Assembly (NCBI GenBank): GCA_905479505.1
Contig: CAJQMS010000020.1
Location: 1 to 8,218, forward strand
Reading direction: 5' to 3'
Source of the DNA: an uncultured Burkholderiales Genera incertae sedis bacterium
GTDB taxonomy: Bacteria > Pseudomonadota > Gammaproteobacteria > Burkholderiales > Eutrophovitaceae
Length of the DNA stretch: 8,218 nt
Part shown: piece by piece, positions 1-6,427 of the stretch
Numbering within the stretch: the stretch's first letter is position 1
How the letters are laid out: each line of letters begins with the position of its first letter
Made by a program: the position numbers and the translations under genes
The notes under the pieces: generated by a model
Told to the model about the DNA's origin: nothing
The model's input: only the letters and a program-made list of their open reading frames with translations
The model's database searches: none

Positions 1-450
1 CTGCAAATTAAAGGGCCATCAGCGGCTAATTTATATTGGAATCAAAGACGAAAATCGCGCGAGACATTTTGCGGCGAGTGGACCCGAGCCGGCGACAAGT
101 ATAGTGTAGACAAGGATGGCTTTTACACCTATGGTGGCCGATCAGATGACATGCTCAAGGTGAGTGGTTTGTACGTGTCGCCTTTTGAAGTGGAGGCAAT
201 ATTAATGTCCCACGCAGCAGTGCTTGAAGCAGCCGTAGTTGGTGATGAAGATGCTGATAAATTGATTAAGCCTCGGGCTTTTGTTGTTTTGAAGAATGGT
301 TATGAGGCTGGATCGGCCTTGGTTGAGGAGTTAAAAATTTTTGTGAAATCAAAGCTGGCGCCGTTCAAATATCCACGTTGGATCGAGTTTGTCGATGAGT
401 TACCAAAAACTGCGACTGGAAAAATCCAACGATTCAAGTTAAGAAAATAA
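1..450 (+). CDS. benzoate-CoA ligase family enzyme, C-terminal part (5' truncated by window edge)
   Basis: The reading frame is open from base 1 and gives 149 C-terminal residues before the TAA at 448-450. The family activates aromatic carboxylates with ATP and CoA, through an acyl-AMP, to aryl-CoA in the cytoplasm. Seen (visible-residue numbering): the ribose-binding Asp in AGDKY (30-34), the hinge region GRSDDMLKVSG (46-56) followed by YVSPFEVE (58-65), and the adenylation lysine K141 in PKTATGKIQRF (135-145). The segments RETF.GEW, SDDMLKVSG.YVSPFEVE and KYPRWIEFVDELPKTATGKIQRFKLR are typical of benzoate- and hydroxybenzoate-CoA ligases rather than fatty-acid or acetate ligases. The substrate pocket lies in the missing N-terminal domain, so benzoate, a hydroxy- or aminobenzoate, or an alicyclic acid remain possible. 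The ATG at 151 is internal to the domain and is not a start. A 41-bp gap separates the gene from the binding-protein gene. Confidence 0.93.
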   Translation: MQIKGPSAANLYWNQRRKSRETFCGEWTRAGDKYSVDKDGFYTYGGRSDDMLKVSGLYVSPFEVEAILMSHAAVLEAAVVGDEDADKLIKPRAFVVLKNGYEAGSALVEELKIFVKSKLAPFKYPRWIEFVDELPKTATGKIQRFKLRK

Positions 451-461
451 AATTATATAAA
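433..461 (+). promoter_or_regulatory. weak candidate sigma70-type promoter before the binding-protein gene
   Basis: TTCAAG at 433-438 and TATAAA at 456-461 are separated by 17 bases. The -10 element matches consensus at five of six positions, the -35 element at only three. The -10 box lies 30 bases before the ATG at 492, a workable distance. The A/T-rich 41-base gap could give such a match by chance, and the genes may simply be co-transcribed, so this is tentative. Confidence 0.25.
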
Positions 462-480
462 AAATCATTAGAAGTCTGAA

Positions 481-486
481 AGGGGA
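481..486 (+). promoter_or_regulatory. strong Shine-Dalgarno for the binding-protein gene
   Basis: AGGGGA lies five bases before the ATG at 492. It is among the clearest ribosome-binding sites in the window and fixes the start that yields the complete Tat/lipoprotein signal. A strong site fits the usual need for excess binding protein over the membrane complex. Confidence 0.7.
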
Positions 487-491
487 ACCGA

Positions 492-1682
492 ATGTCTATT
501 ATTAACCGTCGTGAATTTCTTGCTGGCTCTTCCGCGTTAGCGGGTCTATCTTTTATGTCGTTAGCTGGTTGTTCCAAAAAGACGGATTCAATTCGGGTGG
601 GATTTATGCTCCCATACACAGGGACTTACGCAAAACTAGGGATGGCTATCGAAAACGGATTCAGACTAGCGCTTGGTGAGTTGGGCGATAAACCCTTTGG
701 CAAGACTATAGATTTTTATACGGTAGATGACGAATCAAATCCGGCTAAGGCAACTGATAATGCCAACAAAATAATGACCCGTGATAACGTTGACGTAGTC
801 ATTGGAACCGTCCATTCAGGCGTAGCTATGGGGATGATTAAGGTAGCTAAAGATACGGGGTCACTGGTGATTGTGCCGAATGCCGGCGCTAATGCAGCTA
901 CCGGGGCAATGTGCGCTCCGAATGTCTTTCGAACCTCATTTTCAAATTGGCAGCCAACTCATCCTTTAGGGAAGATCATGGTTGAGCAAGGGCTCAAAAA
1001 GTCTATTTTCGTTACTTGGAAATACGGTGCAGGCGAGGAGGCCTCAGCCTCATTTAGAGAAGGATTTGAAGCAGCTGGAGGTGAGGTAATTAAGGAGTTG
1101 TTTGTGCCTTTTCCAAATGTCGAATTTCAGGCAATTCTCACAGAAATAGCCTCATTAAGACCTGATGCTGTTGCATGCTTCTTTGCGGGTGGCGGCGCTG
1201 TTAAGTTTGTTAAAGACTACGCTGCAGCAGGACTTAAAAAATCGATACCTCTGTTTGGCTCTGGCTTCTTGACCGAGGGCGTTTTGGACGCGCAGGGCGA
1301 TGCCGCTGAGGGCGTTACCACTACATTGCATTACGCCGATCAGCTCCAGAACGCTAAGAATAAAGCGTTTCGGGAGGCTTATAGGTTGGCATATAGCGAG
1401 GAGGCCGATGTTTATGCGGTTCAAGGCTATGATGCCGGCCTGCTATTGATTAAGGCTCTTCAGGAAACGTCCGGCGATCTCTCACAAAAAGTCAAAGCAA
1501 TTCAAGCTATGGAGGGCGCTGAGATCGATAGTCCGCGTGGCGCTTGGAAAATGTCTAAGTCGCATAACCCTATCCAAAACTTCTATACGATGAAAGTGAG
1601 AAATGGCGTTAACGAGGTTGTGGGTACGGCGTGGGAGAACCTGGAGGACCCAGCTGTCGGGTGCGCCCTTAAAGAACTTTAA
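492..1682 (+). CDS. ABC transporter substrate-binding lipoprotein, LIV/HAAT family, probably for an aromatic acid
   Basis: This 396-residue protein is the extracytoplasmic receptor of the importer encoded downstream. The N-terminus carries a twin-arginine-like motif NRREFL (5-10), a hydrophobic stretch (about 11-24) and a lipobox LAGC with C27 as the likely lipidated residue. The mature part is a type I periplasmic binding protein of the branched-chain amino acid class: an opening IRVGFMLPYTGTYAKLG (34-50), a VDDESNPAKATDNANK segment (78-93), VIGTVHSG (103-110), PFPNVEFQ (206-213), FAGGGAVKFVKDYAAAG (231-247) and YAVQGYDAG (308-316). Members of this family with these segments are commonly found beside aryl-CoA ligase and aromatic degradation genes, and several homologues bind benzoates or cinnamates rather than leucine. 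The neighbouring ligase supports an aromatic ligand, but the exact ligand is inferred. The start is fixed by AGGGGA five bases upstream. A 123-bp gap follows. Confidence 0.93.
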   Translation: MSIINRREFLAGSSALAGLSFMSLAGCSKKTDSIRVGFMLPYTGTYAKLGMAIENGFRLALGELGDKPFGKTIDFYTVDDESNPAKATDNANKIMTRDNVDVVIGTVHSGVAMGMIKVAKDTGSLVIVPNAGANAATGAMCAPNVFRTSFSNWQPTHPLGKIMVEQGLKKSIFVTWKYGAGEEASASFREGFEAAGGEVIKELFVPFPNVEFQAILTEIASLRPDAVACFFAGGGAVKFVKDYAAAGLKKSIPLFGSGFLTEGVLDAQGDAAEGVTTTLHYADQLQNAKNKAFREAYRLAYSEEADVYAVQGYDAGLLLIKALQETSGDLSQKVKAIQAMEGAEIDSPRGAWKMSKSHNPIQNFYTMKVRNGVNEVVGTAWENLEDPAVGCALKEL

Positions 1683-1805
1683 TATCCTGTTCGGCCTGCA
1701 TTTTAAGGAACGAAAGACAGCTTGTGAGCATTATTAACTCTTGATAAATAACCGATGGAGATGCCTTATATCGTCGGCTTCGCTTAGGCCCCTTCGCTGC
1801 AAAAG

Positions 1806-3074
1806 ATGATCTTTTCTCAACTTCAGCTCAATAGACAGTTATCGGAAATTTTCGACGAATTAACCGAGCTTGAGACTAGTTCACTGGGTGATCTGAGTGT
1901 TTATCAAGGTGAGACGTCAAACGTGATGGTGGCAGTCGTGGGCTTTGATTTCTCAGCGTCGGGGGGGTCTGTCGGACCCTGTGAAGCTGAACAAATAAGA
2001 ACGGCTATTGCTTTTGCGAAAGAAAAAACACTCCCTTTAGTTTTCATTTTAAACACCGGTGGGGTCCGAGTCACCGAGGGTGCAGAAAGTTTAGCCGCTT
2101 TCCGCGTTATGTATAGAGATTTGGTTGATGGGAAACTAGATGGGCTGAGAGTCATATCCTTAGTCGCGCAACATTGCTTCGGTGGGGCCAGTATGCTGGC
2201 CGCGGTAAGTGATCGCGTTTTGGTAAGTTCTTGTTCTCAGGTTTCTATGTCTGGGCCTAAGTTGATACGAGCGATGAGTCTGCATGAAGACCAGCAGCCG
2301 CCAACATACGAGGACGTTCGAAGTTTGTTAGGTGGTCATGGTCGCTCGTTGATATCCGATCGCTTTCAAATGATTGATGATCGAGCGAAGGCGTATAAGG
2401 AGCACTTAGGCCAATTACTTTTGCTATCACAGAGCTCGGATTTTAGGCTTGAGCCTAACTTTGCTGCTCTTAGGCGGCGGATTACCAAAAGCGACGGGAT
2501 GAATTCTGCGCCTGTAAATACACAAAGTGTTGCGCATCCTCTAGTGGATGCTAGCCGAATTGGGGTGCATGATTTTCAGTTATGGGACTCAGGTCTGTTC
2601 TCGTCGAATGCCCTCTGCAATTCGGGGGTAGGGATTTACGGAATAGTGAATACTCGTTTTGCAAACGCCGACATCATTTTTGATTTAATCAATGCAATAA
2701 AAAATTCACCCAGCTATATTTCAGATATTAAGATTTTTATAGATTGCTCGAGTCATTCTCCGAGTCTATCTTCCGAGGCCGTGATTATGTCAGAGTACTT
2801 ATCGACTTTGACAAGATGCTTGCGAAAAAAATATCGTGATGGTGTCGAAATCCACGTTGTTATTATTGGTTCAGCTGGGGGCGGAGTTTTTGCCGCGTTA
2901 TCAGCAGGAGCTTCAAGGTTGAGTGCGTTATCGGGTGCATCTATTCATGTATTGCCGGCTGCTGCGCTTAGCACAATGGGTTGGTCGTATAATGCGTCGT
3001 TAAAGTCAAGTGACTTACTTCACTCGGGGGCTGTAGATGATGTCATCGATGATATCTCAACGGTTATAGGATAG
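1806..3074 (+). CDS. fused malonate decarboxylase beta/gamma-like (MdcD-MdcE-like) biotin-independent carboxyltransferase
   Basis: This 422-residue protein looks like two crotonase/carboxyltransferase folds in one chain. The N-half (about 30-230) resembles malonate decarboxylase beta subunit: FSASGGSVG (49-57), NTGGVRVTEGAES (83-95), CFGGASMLAA (124-133) and MSGPKLI (148-154). The C-half (about 240-422) resembles the gamma subunit: FIDCSSHSPSL (311-321), IGSAGGGVFAALSAG (354-368), RLSAL (371-375) and LPAAAL (383-388). The Gly-rich turns at 125-127 and 357-360 are where this fold builds thioester oxyanion holes. In the classical enzyme the two subunits decarboxylate malonyl-ACP; separate subunits total well over 500 residues, so this chain is compact. 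No mdcA, mdcB, mdcC, mdcG or mdcH homologue is seen here, so an acyl-CoA may be the substrate. The ATG at 1806 is the only start after an in-frame TAG at 1785, and it lacks a clear Shine-Dalgarno. Function is inferred; a degenerate paralogue is also possible. Confidence 0.75.
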   Translation: MIFSQLQLNRQLSEIFDELTELETSSLGDLSVYQGETSNVMVAVVGFDFSASGGSVGPCEAEQIRTAIAFAKEKTLPLVFILNTGGVRVTEGAESLAAFRVMYRDLVDGKLDGLRVISLVAQHCFGGASMLAAVSDRVLVSSCSQVSMSGPKLIRAMSLHEDQQPPTYEDVRSLLGGHGRSLISDRFQMIDDRAKAYKEHLGQLLLLSQSSDFRLEPNFAALRRRITKSDGMNSAPVNTQSVAHPLVDASRIGVHDFQLWDSGLFSSNALCNSGVGIYGIVNTRFANADIIFDLINAIKNSPSYISDIKIFIDCSSHSPSLSSEAVIMSEYLSTLTRCLRKKYRDGVEIHVVIIGSAGGGVFAALSAGASRLSALSGASIHVLPAAALSTMGWSYNASLKSSDLLHSGAVDDVIDDISTVIG

Positions 3075-3082
3075 AAATTTTA

Positions 3083-3979
3083 ATGGATGCGATCACATTT
3101 TTTATTCAAGCGATGAACGGGATCCAATACGGGTTGCTGCTGTTTCTAGTTGCCACCGGATTGACATTGATCTTTGGAATCATGGGAGTGATCAACATTG
3201 CTCATGGAAGTTTTTACATGGTGGGAGCATATTTGGCGTGGTCACTGATGGGGTGGTTTGGAAATTTTTGGGTAGGGTTATTTGCGGGCGTCTTGGTTGC
3301 GTTATTTCTGGGCTTAGCTCTTGAGTGGCTATTTATAAGATTCTTATATGATCGAGACCACCTTCAGCAGGTATTGGTCACGTATGGTTTGATACTTATT
3401 TTTTCTGAGTTAAGAAGCATTCTTTGGGGTGATGATGTGCACAGCGTTCCGATACCAGAGTTACTCAGCGGATCGATTCAATTAACCGAAAATTTAGCTT
3501 ATCCGATCTACCGGTTATGGCTGTCTGGCGTTTGTATCGTTATTGCGATTTTAATGTACGTTGGGATTCAGCACACTCGTCTCGGCATGATGATACGCGC
3601 TGGTGAGTCAGACAGGGATATGACAAAAGCTTTAGGGATAAATATTGGATTGGTGTATCGATTTGTATTTGCTTTGGGTGTTTCTCTAGCCGCTTTCTCA
3701 GGAATGATATCTGCTCCTATCGCCTCCGTTTTCCCGGGCATGGGTAATCAGGTGCTGATTGTTAGTTTTGTAGTGGTCGTTATCGGGGGTCTTGGCTCTA
3801 TAAAAGGAGCGATGGTTGCAGCCCTAATGGTCGGCTTAATTGATACCTTTGGGAAAGTATTAAACGTTAATATTTTAGGAATAAATATTCTTCCTGAAAT
3901 GGCTGGTATGAGCATCTTTGCACTGATGGCGATTATTTTAATGTTTCGTCCCCAAGGTATATTCGGTAAGGGGCACTGA
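3083..3979 (+). CDS. livH: LivH-type ABC transporter permease
   Basis: This 298-residue inner-membrane protein is the first of two permeases of a branched-chain amino acid/aromatic acid class (HAAT) importer. It has about eight hydrophobic segments, roughly at 15-35, 38-58, 62-86, 96-114, 148-164, 190-212, 224-256 and 272-288. Family marks are GLTLIFGIMGVINIAHG (26-42), HTRLGMMIRAGESDRDMTKALGIN (164-187, the cytoplasmic coupling loop that docks on the ATPases) and VIGGLGSIKGA (233-243). The C-terminal FRPQGIFG (288-295) is also standard. Length is normal for LivH. It begins eight bases after the fused carboxyltransferase gene, with only a weak AGGA (3068-3071) upstream, so the two are probably co-translated. 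The livH symbol denotes the family; substrate is more likely an aromatic acid than leucine, judged by context. Confidence 0.93.
   Translation: MDAITFFIQAMNGIQYGLLLFLVATGLTLIFGIMGVINIAHGSFYMVGAYLAWSLMGWFGNFWVGLFAGVLVALFLGLALEWLFIRFLYDRDHLQQVLVTYGLILIFSELRSILWGDDVHSVPIPELLSGSIQLTENLAYPIYRLWLSGVCIVIAILMYVGIQHTRLGMMIRAGESDRDMTKALGINIGLVYRFVFALGVSLAAFSGMISAPIASVFPGMGNQVLIVSFVVVVIGGLGSIKGAMVAALMVGLIDTFGKVLNVNILGINILPEMAGMSIFALMAIILMFRPQGIFGKGH
3968..3973 (+). promoter_or_regulatory. Shine-Dalgarno supporting the GTG start of the LivM-type gene
   Basis: AAGGGG ends six bases before the GTG at 3980 and lies inside the last codons of the LivH-type gene. It supports a GTG start placed directly after the TGA stop (3977-3979). 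Confidence 0.6.
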
Positions 3980-4930
3980 GTGGGTAAAAATTTTAAAAGC
4001 TTAGTTATTGGTTTCGTCCTTTTATCTTTGATGTTATTTCCATTTTTTGGAGAGCGCTTCTATATTCAATTCGCTTCAAAAATATTGGTGATGATCATTT
4101 TTGTAAGTAGCCTTAACCTTTTGGTCGGCTTTACTGGTTTAGTTAGTTTGGGACATGCGGCATTTTTCGGTTTTGCAGGTTACGTCCTGGCGATATTGAT
4201 GCAGGTCGATTCGTCGACGCACTTCGTCACTGCTTTGCTAATTAGTATCAGTTGCGTGGGTCTTCTCGGTTTGGTGTTTGGTGTTTTAGTGTTACGAACA
4301 AAGGGCATATTTTTTATTATGTCTACGCTAGCACTCGGTGAGATGTTATTTTACTTTTTACACGATACTGATTTTGCCGGTGGCTCTGATGGGATCTACA
4401 TTTATAGCCGGCCAAACTTAAGTATCTTTGACTTTTGGGACGTTGATTTGGCGAATGCAGTTCATTTTTATTATGTAGCGTTAGTTTTTGTTTGTTTGAC
4501 CCTAATTTTTATTGGGAGGATTATTCAATCTCCGTTTGGCCGGGTCATCTCAGGTATTCGTGTGAACGAGCACAGGACCAAGGCGCTCGGGTATAACACT
4601 TACAAATTTAAATTAGTATGCTTTGTGATTGCAAGCATGATTGCTGCGGTTAGTGGCTTTTTGGCCGCTGTTCAGTTCGGGGTAGTAAATCCTGAAATGG
4701 TTGGTTGGCATGTCTCTGGGCACGCCCTCATGATGGTTATTTTAGGCGGTAAAGGAGCAATTTTGGGTCCAGTCCTTGGAACGACGACGTTAATGATTAC
4801 TGAGGAAATTTTTCAAATGTTGACTAAGCATTGGCAGCTGTTAACAGGTTTAGTGATTGTTCTGGTTGCTTTGTTTTTTCCAAATGGTCTAGCTGGTATA
4901 AGAATCTTTAAGAAGGGCGGGTCAATGTGA
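3980..4930 (+). CDS. livM: LivM-type ABC transporter permease
   Basis: This 316-residue second permease forms the membrane channel with the LivH-type protein. Seen: an N-terminal hydrophobic region (7-22), the family block LNLLVGFTGLVSLGHAAFFG (45-64), LRTKGIFFIMSTLALGEM (105-122), the characteristic GGSDGI (134-139), the ATPase-coupling loop SPFGRVISGIRVNEHRTKALGYN (184-206), and VILGGKGAILGPVLG (253-267). The end FPNGLAGI (300-307) is typical. It begins at GTG immediately after the preceding stop codon, with AAGGGG six bases upstream. Its stop overlaps the next start in GTGA (4927-4930). This layout implies fixed stoichiometry through translational coupling. No odd residues stand out; substrate is taken from context. 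Confidence 0.93.
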   Translation: MGKNFKSLVIGFVLLSLMLFPFFGERFYIQFASKILVMIIFVSSLNLLVGFTGLVSLGHAAFFGFAGYVLAILMQVDSSTHFVTALLISISCVGLLGLVFGVLVLRTKGIFFIMSTLALGEMLFYFLHDTDFAGGSDGIYIYSRPNLSIFDFWDVDLANAVHFYYVALVFVCLTLIFIGRIIQSPFGRVISGIRVNEHRTKALGYNTYKFKLVCFVIASMIAAVSGFLAAVQFGVVNPEMVGWHVSGHALMMVILGGKGAILGPVLGTTTLMITEEIFQMLTKHWQLLTGLVIVLVALFFPNGLAGIRIFKKGGSM

Positions 4931-5679
4931 GTCCTTTGATACAGGCGACGGGTTTATCAAAGCACTTTTCTGGCTTAAGAGCTGTGTCTGAGGTGTCTCT
5001 CTCTTGCGAGCGTGGGATGATCCATGCCGTTATTGGTCCGAATGGTGCGGGCAAGAGCACGCTGTTAAATCTACTTTCTGGTGAGACAAAACCCACAGAC
5101 GGAATGGTTTTTATTGCAGATCAAGATGTAACAGGTTTCAGTTCGCATCAAATGAGCTTGAAAGGTGTAGGGCGAAGTTATCAGCGCACCAATATTTTTG
5201 ACAATATGACAGTGCTTGAGAACTGCAATATCGCAGTTCAATCTCGAAGTCGTATTTCTATGCGTTTTCTTGGCACCACCAGTAATTATCCTGACATAGA
5301 GTCGCAGTCCAAGTCCATTTTGAAGAGAGTGGGACTTCTGAGCGTCGCGTATCAATTGGTTAGCGAGCTATCCCACGGGGCGCAAAGACAAGTTGAAATC
5401 GCCCTAGCGCTGGCGACTAATCCTGACGTTCTGTTGTTAGATGAGCCGCTGGCTGGTATGGGTGCAGAAGAGTCTCAGACAATTATAGATTTACTGCGGG
5501 ATATTCGGCTGGACTATGCAATGATCTTAGTCGAGCACGATATGGAAGCAGTGTTCGCCCTTGCGGATTTTCTGACTGTCATGTTAAACGGTGAGGTTAT
5601 CGAGAGTGGTTTACCGCAAAAAATTCGCGCTAGCAAAAAAGTGCAATCCGCTTATTTAGGTGAGGATGCCGGTGAGTGA
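4927..5679 (+). CDS. livG: LivG-type ABC transporter ATP-binding protein
   Basis: This 250-residue cytoplasmic ATPase powers the importer as half of a heterodimer with the LivF-type protein. Motifs in order: Walker A GPNGAGKST (37-45), Q-loop Q86 in GRSYQRTNIFDNMTVLEN (82-99), signature LSHGAQRQ (148-155), Walker B DVLLLDEP (167-174) with catalytic Glu, and H-loop H204 in LVEHDMEAV (201-209). The QRTNIF pattern and the AGMGAEE segment (176-182) are typical of LivG. In the signature, Ala replaces the Glu often found as SHGEQR, a variation that occurs in this family. It starts at GTG overlapping the previous stop by four bases; AAGGG (4913-4917) is nine bases upstream. All catalytic residues are present, so it should be active. 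Confidence 0.94.
   Translation: MSPLIQATGLSKHFSGLRAVSEVSLSCERGMIHAVIGPNGAGKSTLLNLLSGETKPTDGMVFIADQDVTGFSSHQMSLKGVGRSYQRTNIFDNMTVLENCNIAVQSRSRISMRFLGTTSNYPDIESQSKSILKRVGLLSVAYQLVSELSHGAQRQVEIALALATNPDVLLLDEPLAGMGAEESQTIIDLLRDIRLDYAMILVEHDMEAVFALADFLTVMLNGEVIESGLPQKIRASKKVQSAYLGEDAGE
5658..5665 (+). promoter_or_regulatory. Shine-Dalgarno region of the LivF-type gene, bearing on an ambiguous start
   Basis: AGGTGAGG lies inside the end of the LivG-type gene. Three in-frame starts are nearby: GTG 5660 (inside this motif), ATG 5666 and GTG 5672. GAGG (5662-5665) has a six-base spacing to GTG 5672, while AGG (5658-5660) has five bases to ATG 5666. GTG 5660 is the least likely. Confidence 0.5.
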
Positions 5680-6385
5680 TTCGCTTTTAACTATTTCAGG
5701 CTTAAACGTTCATTATGGGTTGAGCCATGTACTACATGAACTGAGTCTGGATATTAAGTGCGGCGAAACCGTTGCTCTTATGGGTCGAAACGGCATGGGT
5801 AAGACGACACTCCTAAAGACTTTAGTGGGTTTGCTGCCATCCACCTCCGGTTTAATTAAACATCTCGGTCAAGATACCAGGGGCTTACCTACTCATACGC
5901 TTGCGCGTCGCGGAATAGCTTACGTCCCAGAGGGCAGAGGTATTTTTAAAAATTTATCTGTCAAAGAGAATTTGTTATTAGCTGCGCGTCCCGGAGTGCG
6001 TGGGCAGAAGGACTGGTCTTTTGGGCGGGTACTTGACAGTTTTCCTCGATTAAATGAACGCTTAAATCATGGTGGGCAACAGCTCTCTGGTGGAGAGCAA
6101 CAAATGTTGAGCATAGGAAGAGCATTGTTAACTAACCCTGATTTATTGATATTGGACGAGGCGACAGAGGGATTAGCGCCACTGATCGCCCAAGATATTT
6201 GGAGGATCATCGACGTTATCAGACAATCTGGTATTTCCTCGGTCCTTGTTGATAAAAATTTCAAGGCGTTAGCTAAGTTATCTGATCGAAGCGTTGTGAT
6301 GGTAAAGGGAAAAATTGTATTCGACGGTTCGCCAAATCATCTAATTGAAAACCCTTTGAATCTCACAAAATGGCTGGGAGTTTAA
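5666..6385 (+). CDS. livF: LivF-type ABC transporter ATP-binding protein
   Basis: This is the second ATPase of the importer, 239 residues from ATG 5666. Motifs: Walker A GRNGMGKTT (40-48), the LivF-type VPEGRGIFKNLSV (87-99) where E89 holds the usual Q-loop place, signature LSGGEQQ (140-146), and Walker B DLLILDEA (159-166) followed by TEGLAPL. The switch region reads VLVDKN (193-198), with Lys where most ABC ATPases have His and E. coli LivF has Gln. This suggests that this half-site hydrolyses weakly and that the LivG-type site does most of the work (inference). It overlaps the LivG-type gene by 14 bases with this start, or by eight with GTG 5672. A 42-bp gap follows, without a recognisable terminator. 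Confidence 0.92.
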   Translation: MPVSDSLLTISGLNVHYGLSHVLHELSLDIKCGETVALMGRNGMGKTTLLKTLVGLLPSTSGLIKHLGQDTRGLPTHTLARRGIAYVPEGRGIFKNLSVKENLLLAARPGVRGQKDWSFGRVLDSFPRLNERLNHGGQQLSGGEQQMLSIGRALLTNPDLLILDEATEGLAPLIAQDIWRIIDVIRQSGISSVLVDKNFKALAKLSDRSVVMVKGKIVFDGSPNHLIENPLNLTKWLGV

Positions 6386-6427
6386 GTTTTAATCGTAAGT
6401 TAATGTTTATGAGCGGACAAATTCTTT

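Noticed and set aside
151..450. A 99-residue independent gene starting at ATG 151
   Set aside because: The same frame is open back to base 1, and the residues before ATG 151 are conserved ligase sequence (RAGDKY, GRSDD). The ATG is an internal Met of the ligase.
1155..1424. Minus-strand open frames, for example 1155-1424, 1904-2155 and 5071-5355
   Set aside because: They lie opposite strongly conserved coding sequence, have no recognisable motifs and no plausible ribosome sites. They are shadows of the + strand genes.
1741..1771. Promoter TTGATA...TTATAT before the fused enzyme
   Set aside because: The -10 element matches at only three of six positions and the spacer is 19 bases. It is too weak to list as a feature and is kept only as part of the gap finding.
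1806..3074. Acetyl-CoA or propionyl-CoA carboxylase carboxyltransferase (biotin-dependent) for the 422-residue protein
   Set aside because: The folds are related, but the NTGGVR, CFGGAS and SGPKLI blocks resemble the malonate decarboxylase beta subunit more closely. The AccD zinc-binding cysteines are absent, and no biotin carboxylase or biotin carrier gene is in the window.
6386..6427. Terminator or new promoter between the LivF-type gene and the hydrolase
   Set aside because: No GC-rich hairpin followed by a T run is visible in the 42 bases, and no convincing -35/-10 pair was found. Continued transcription is the simpler reading.
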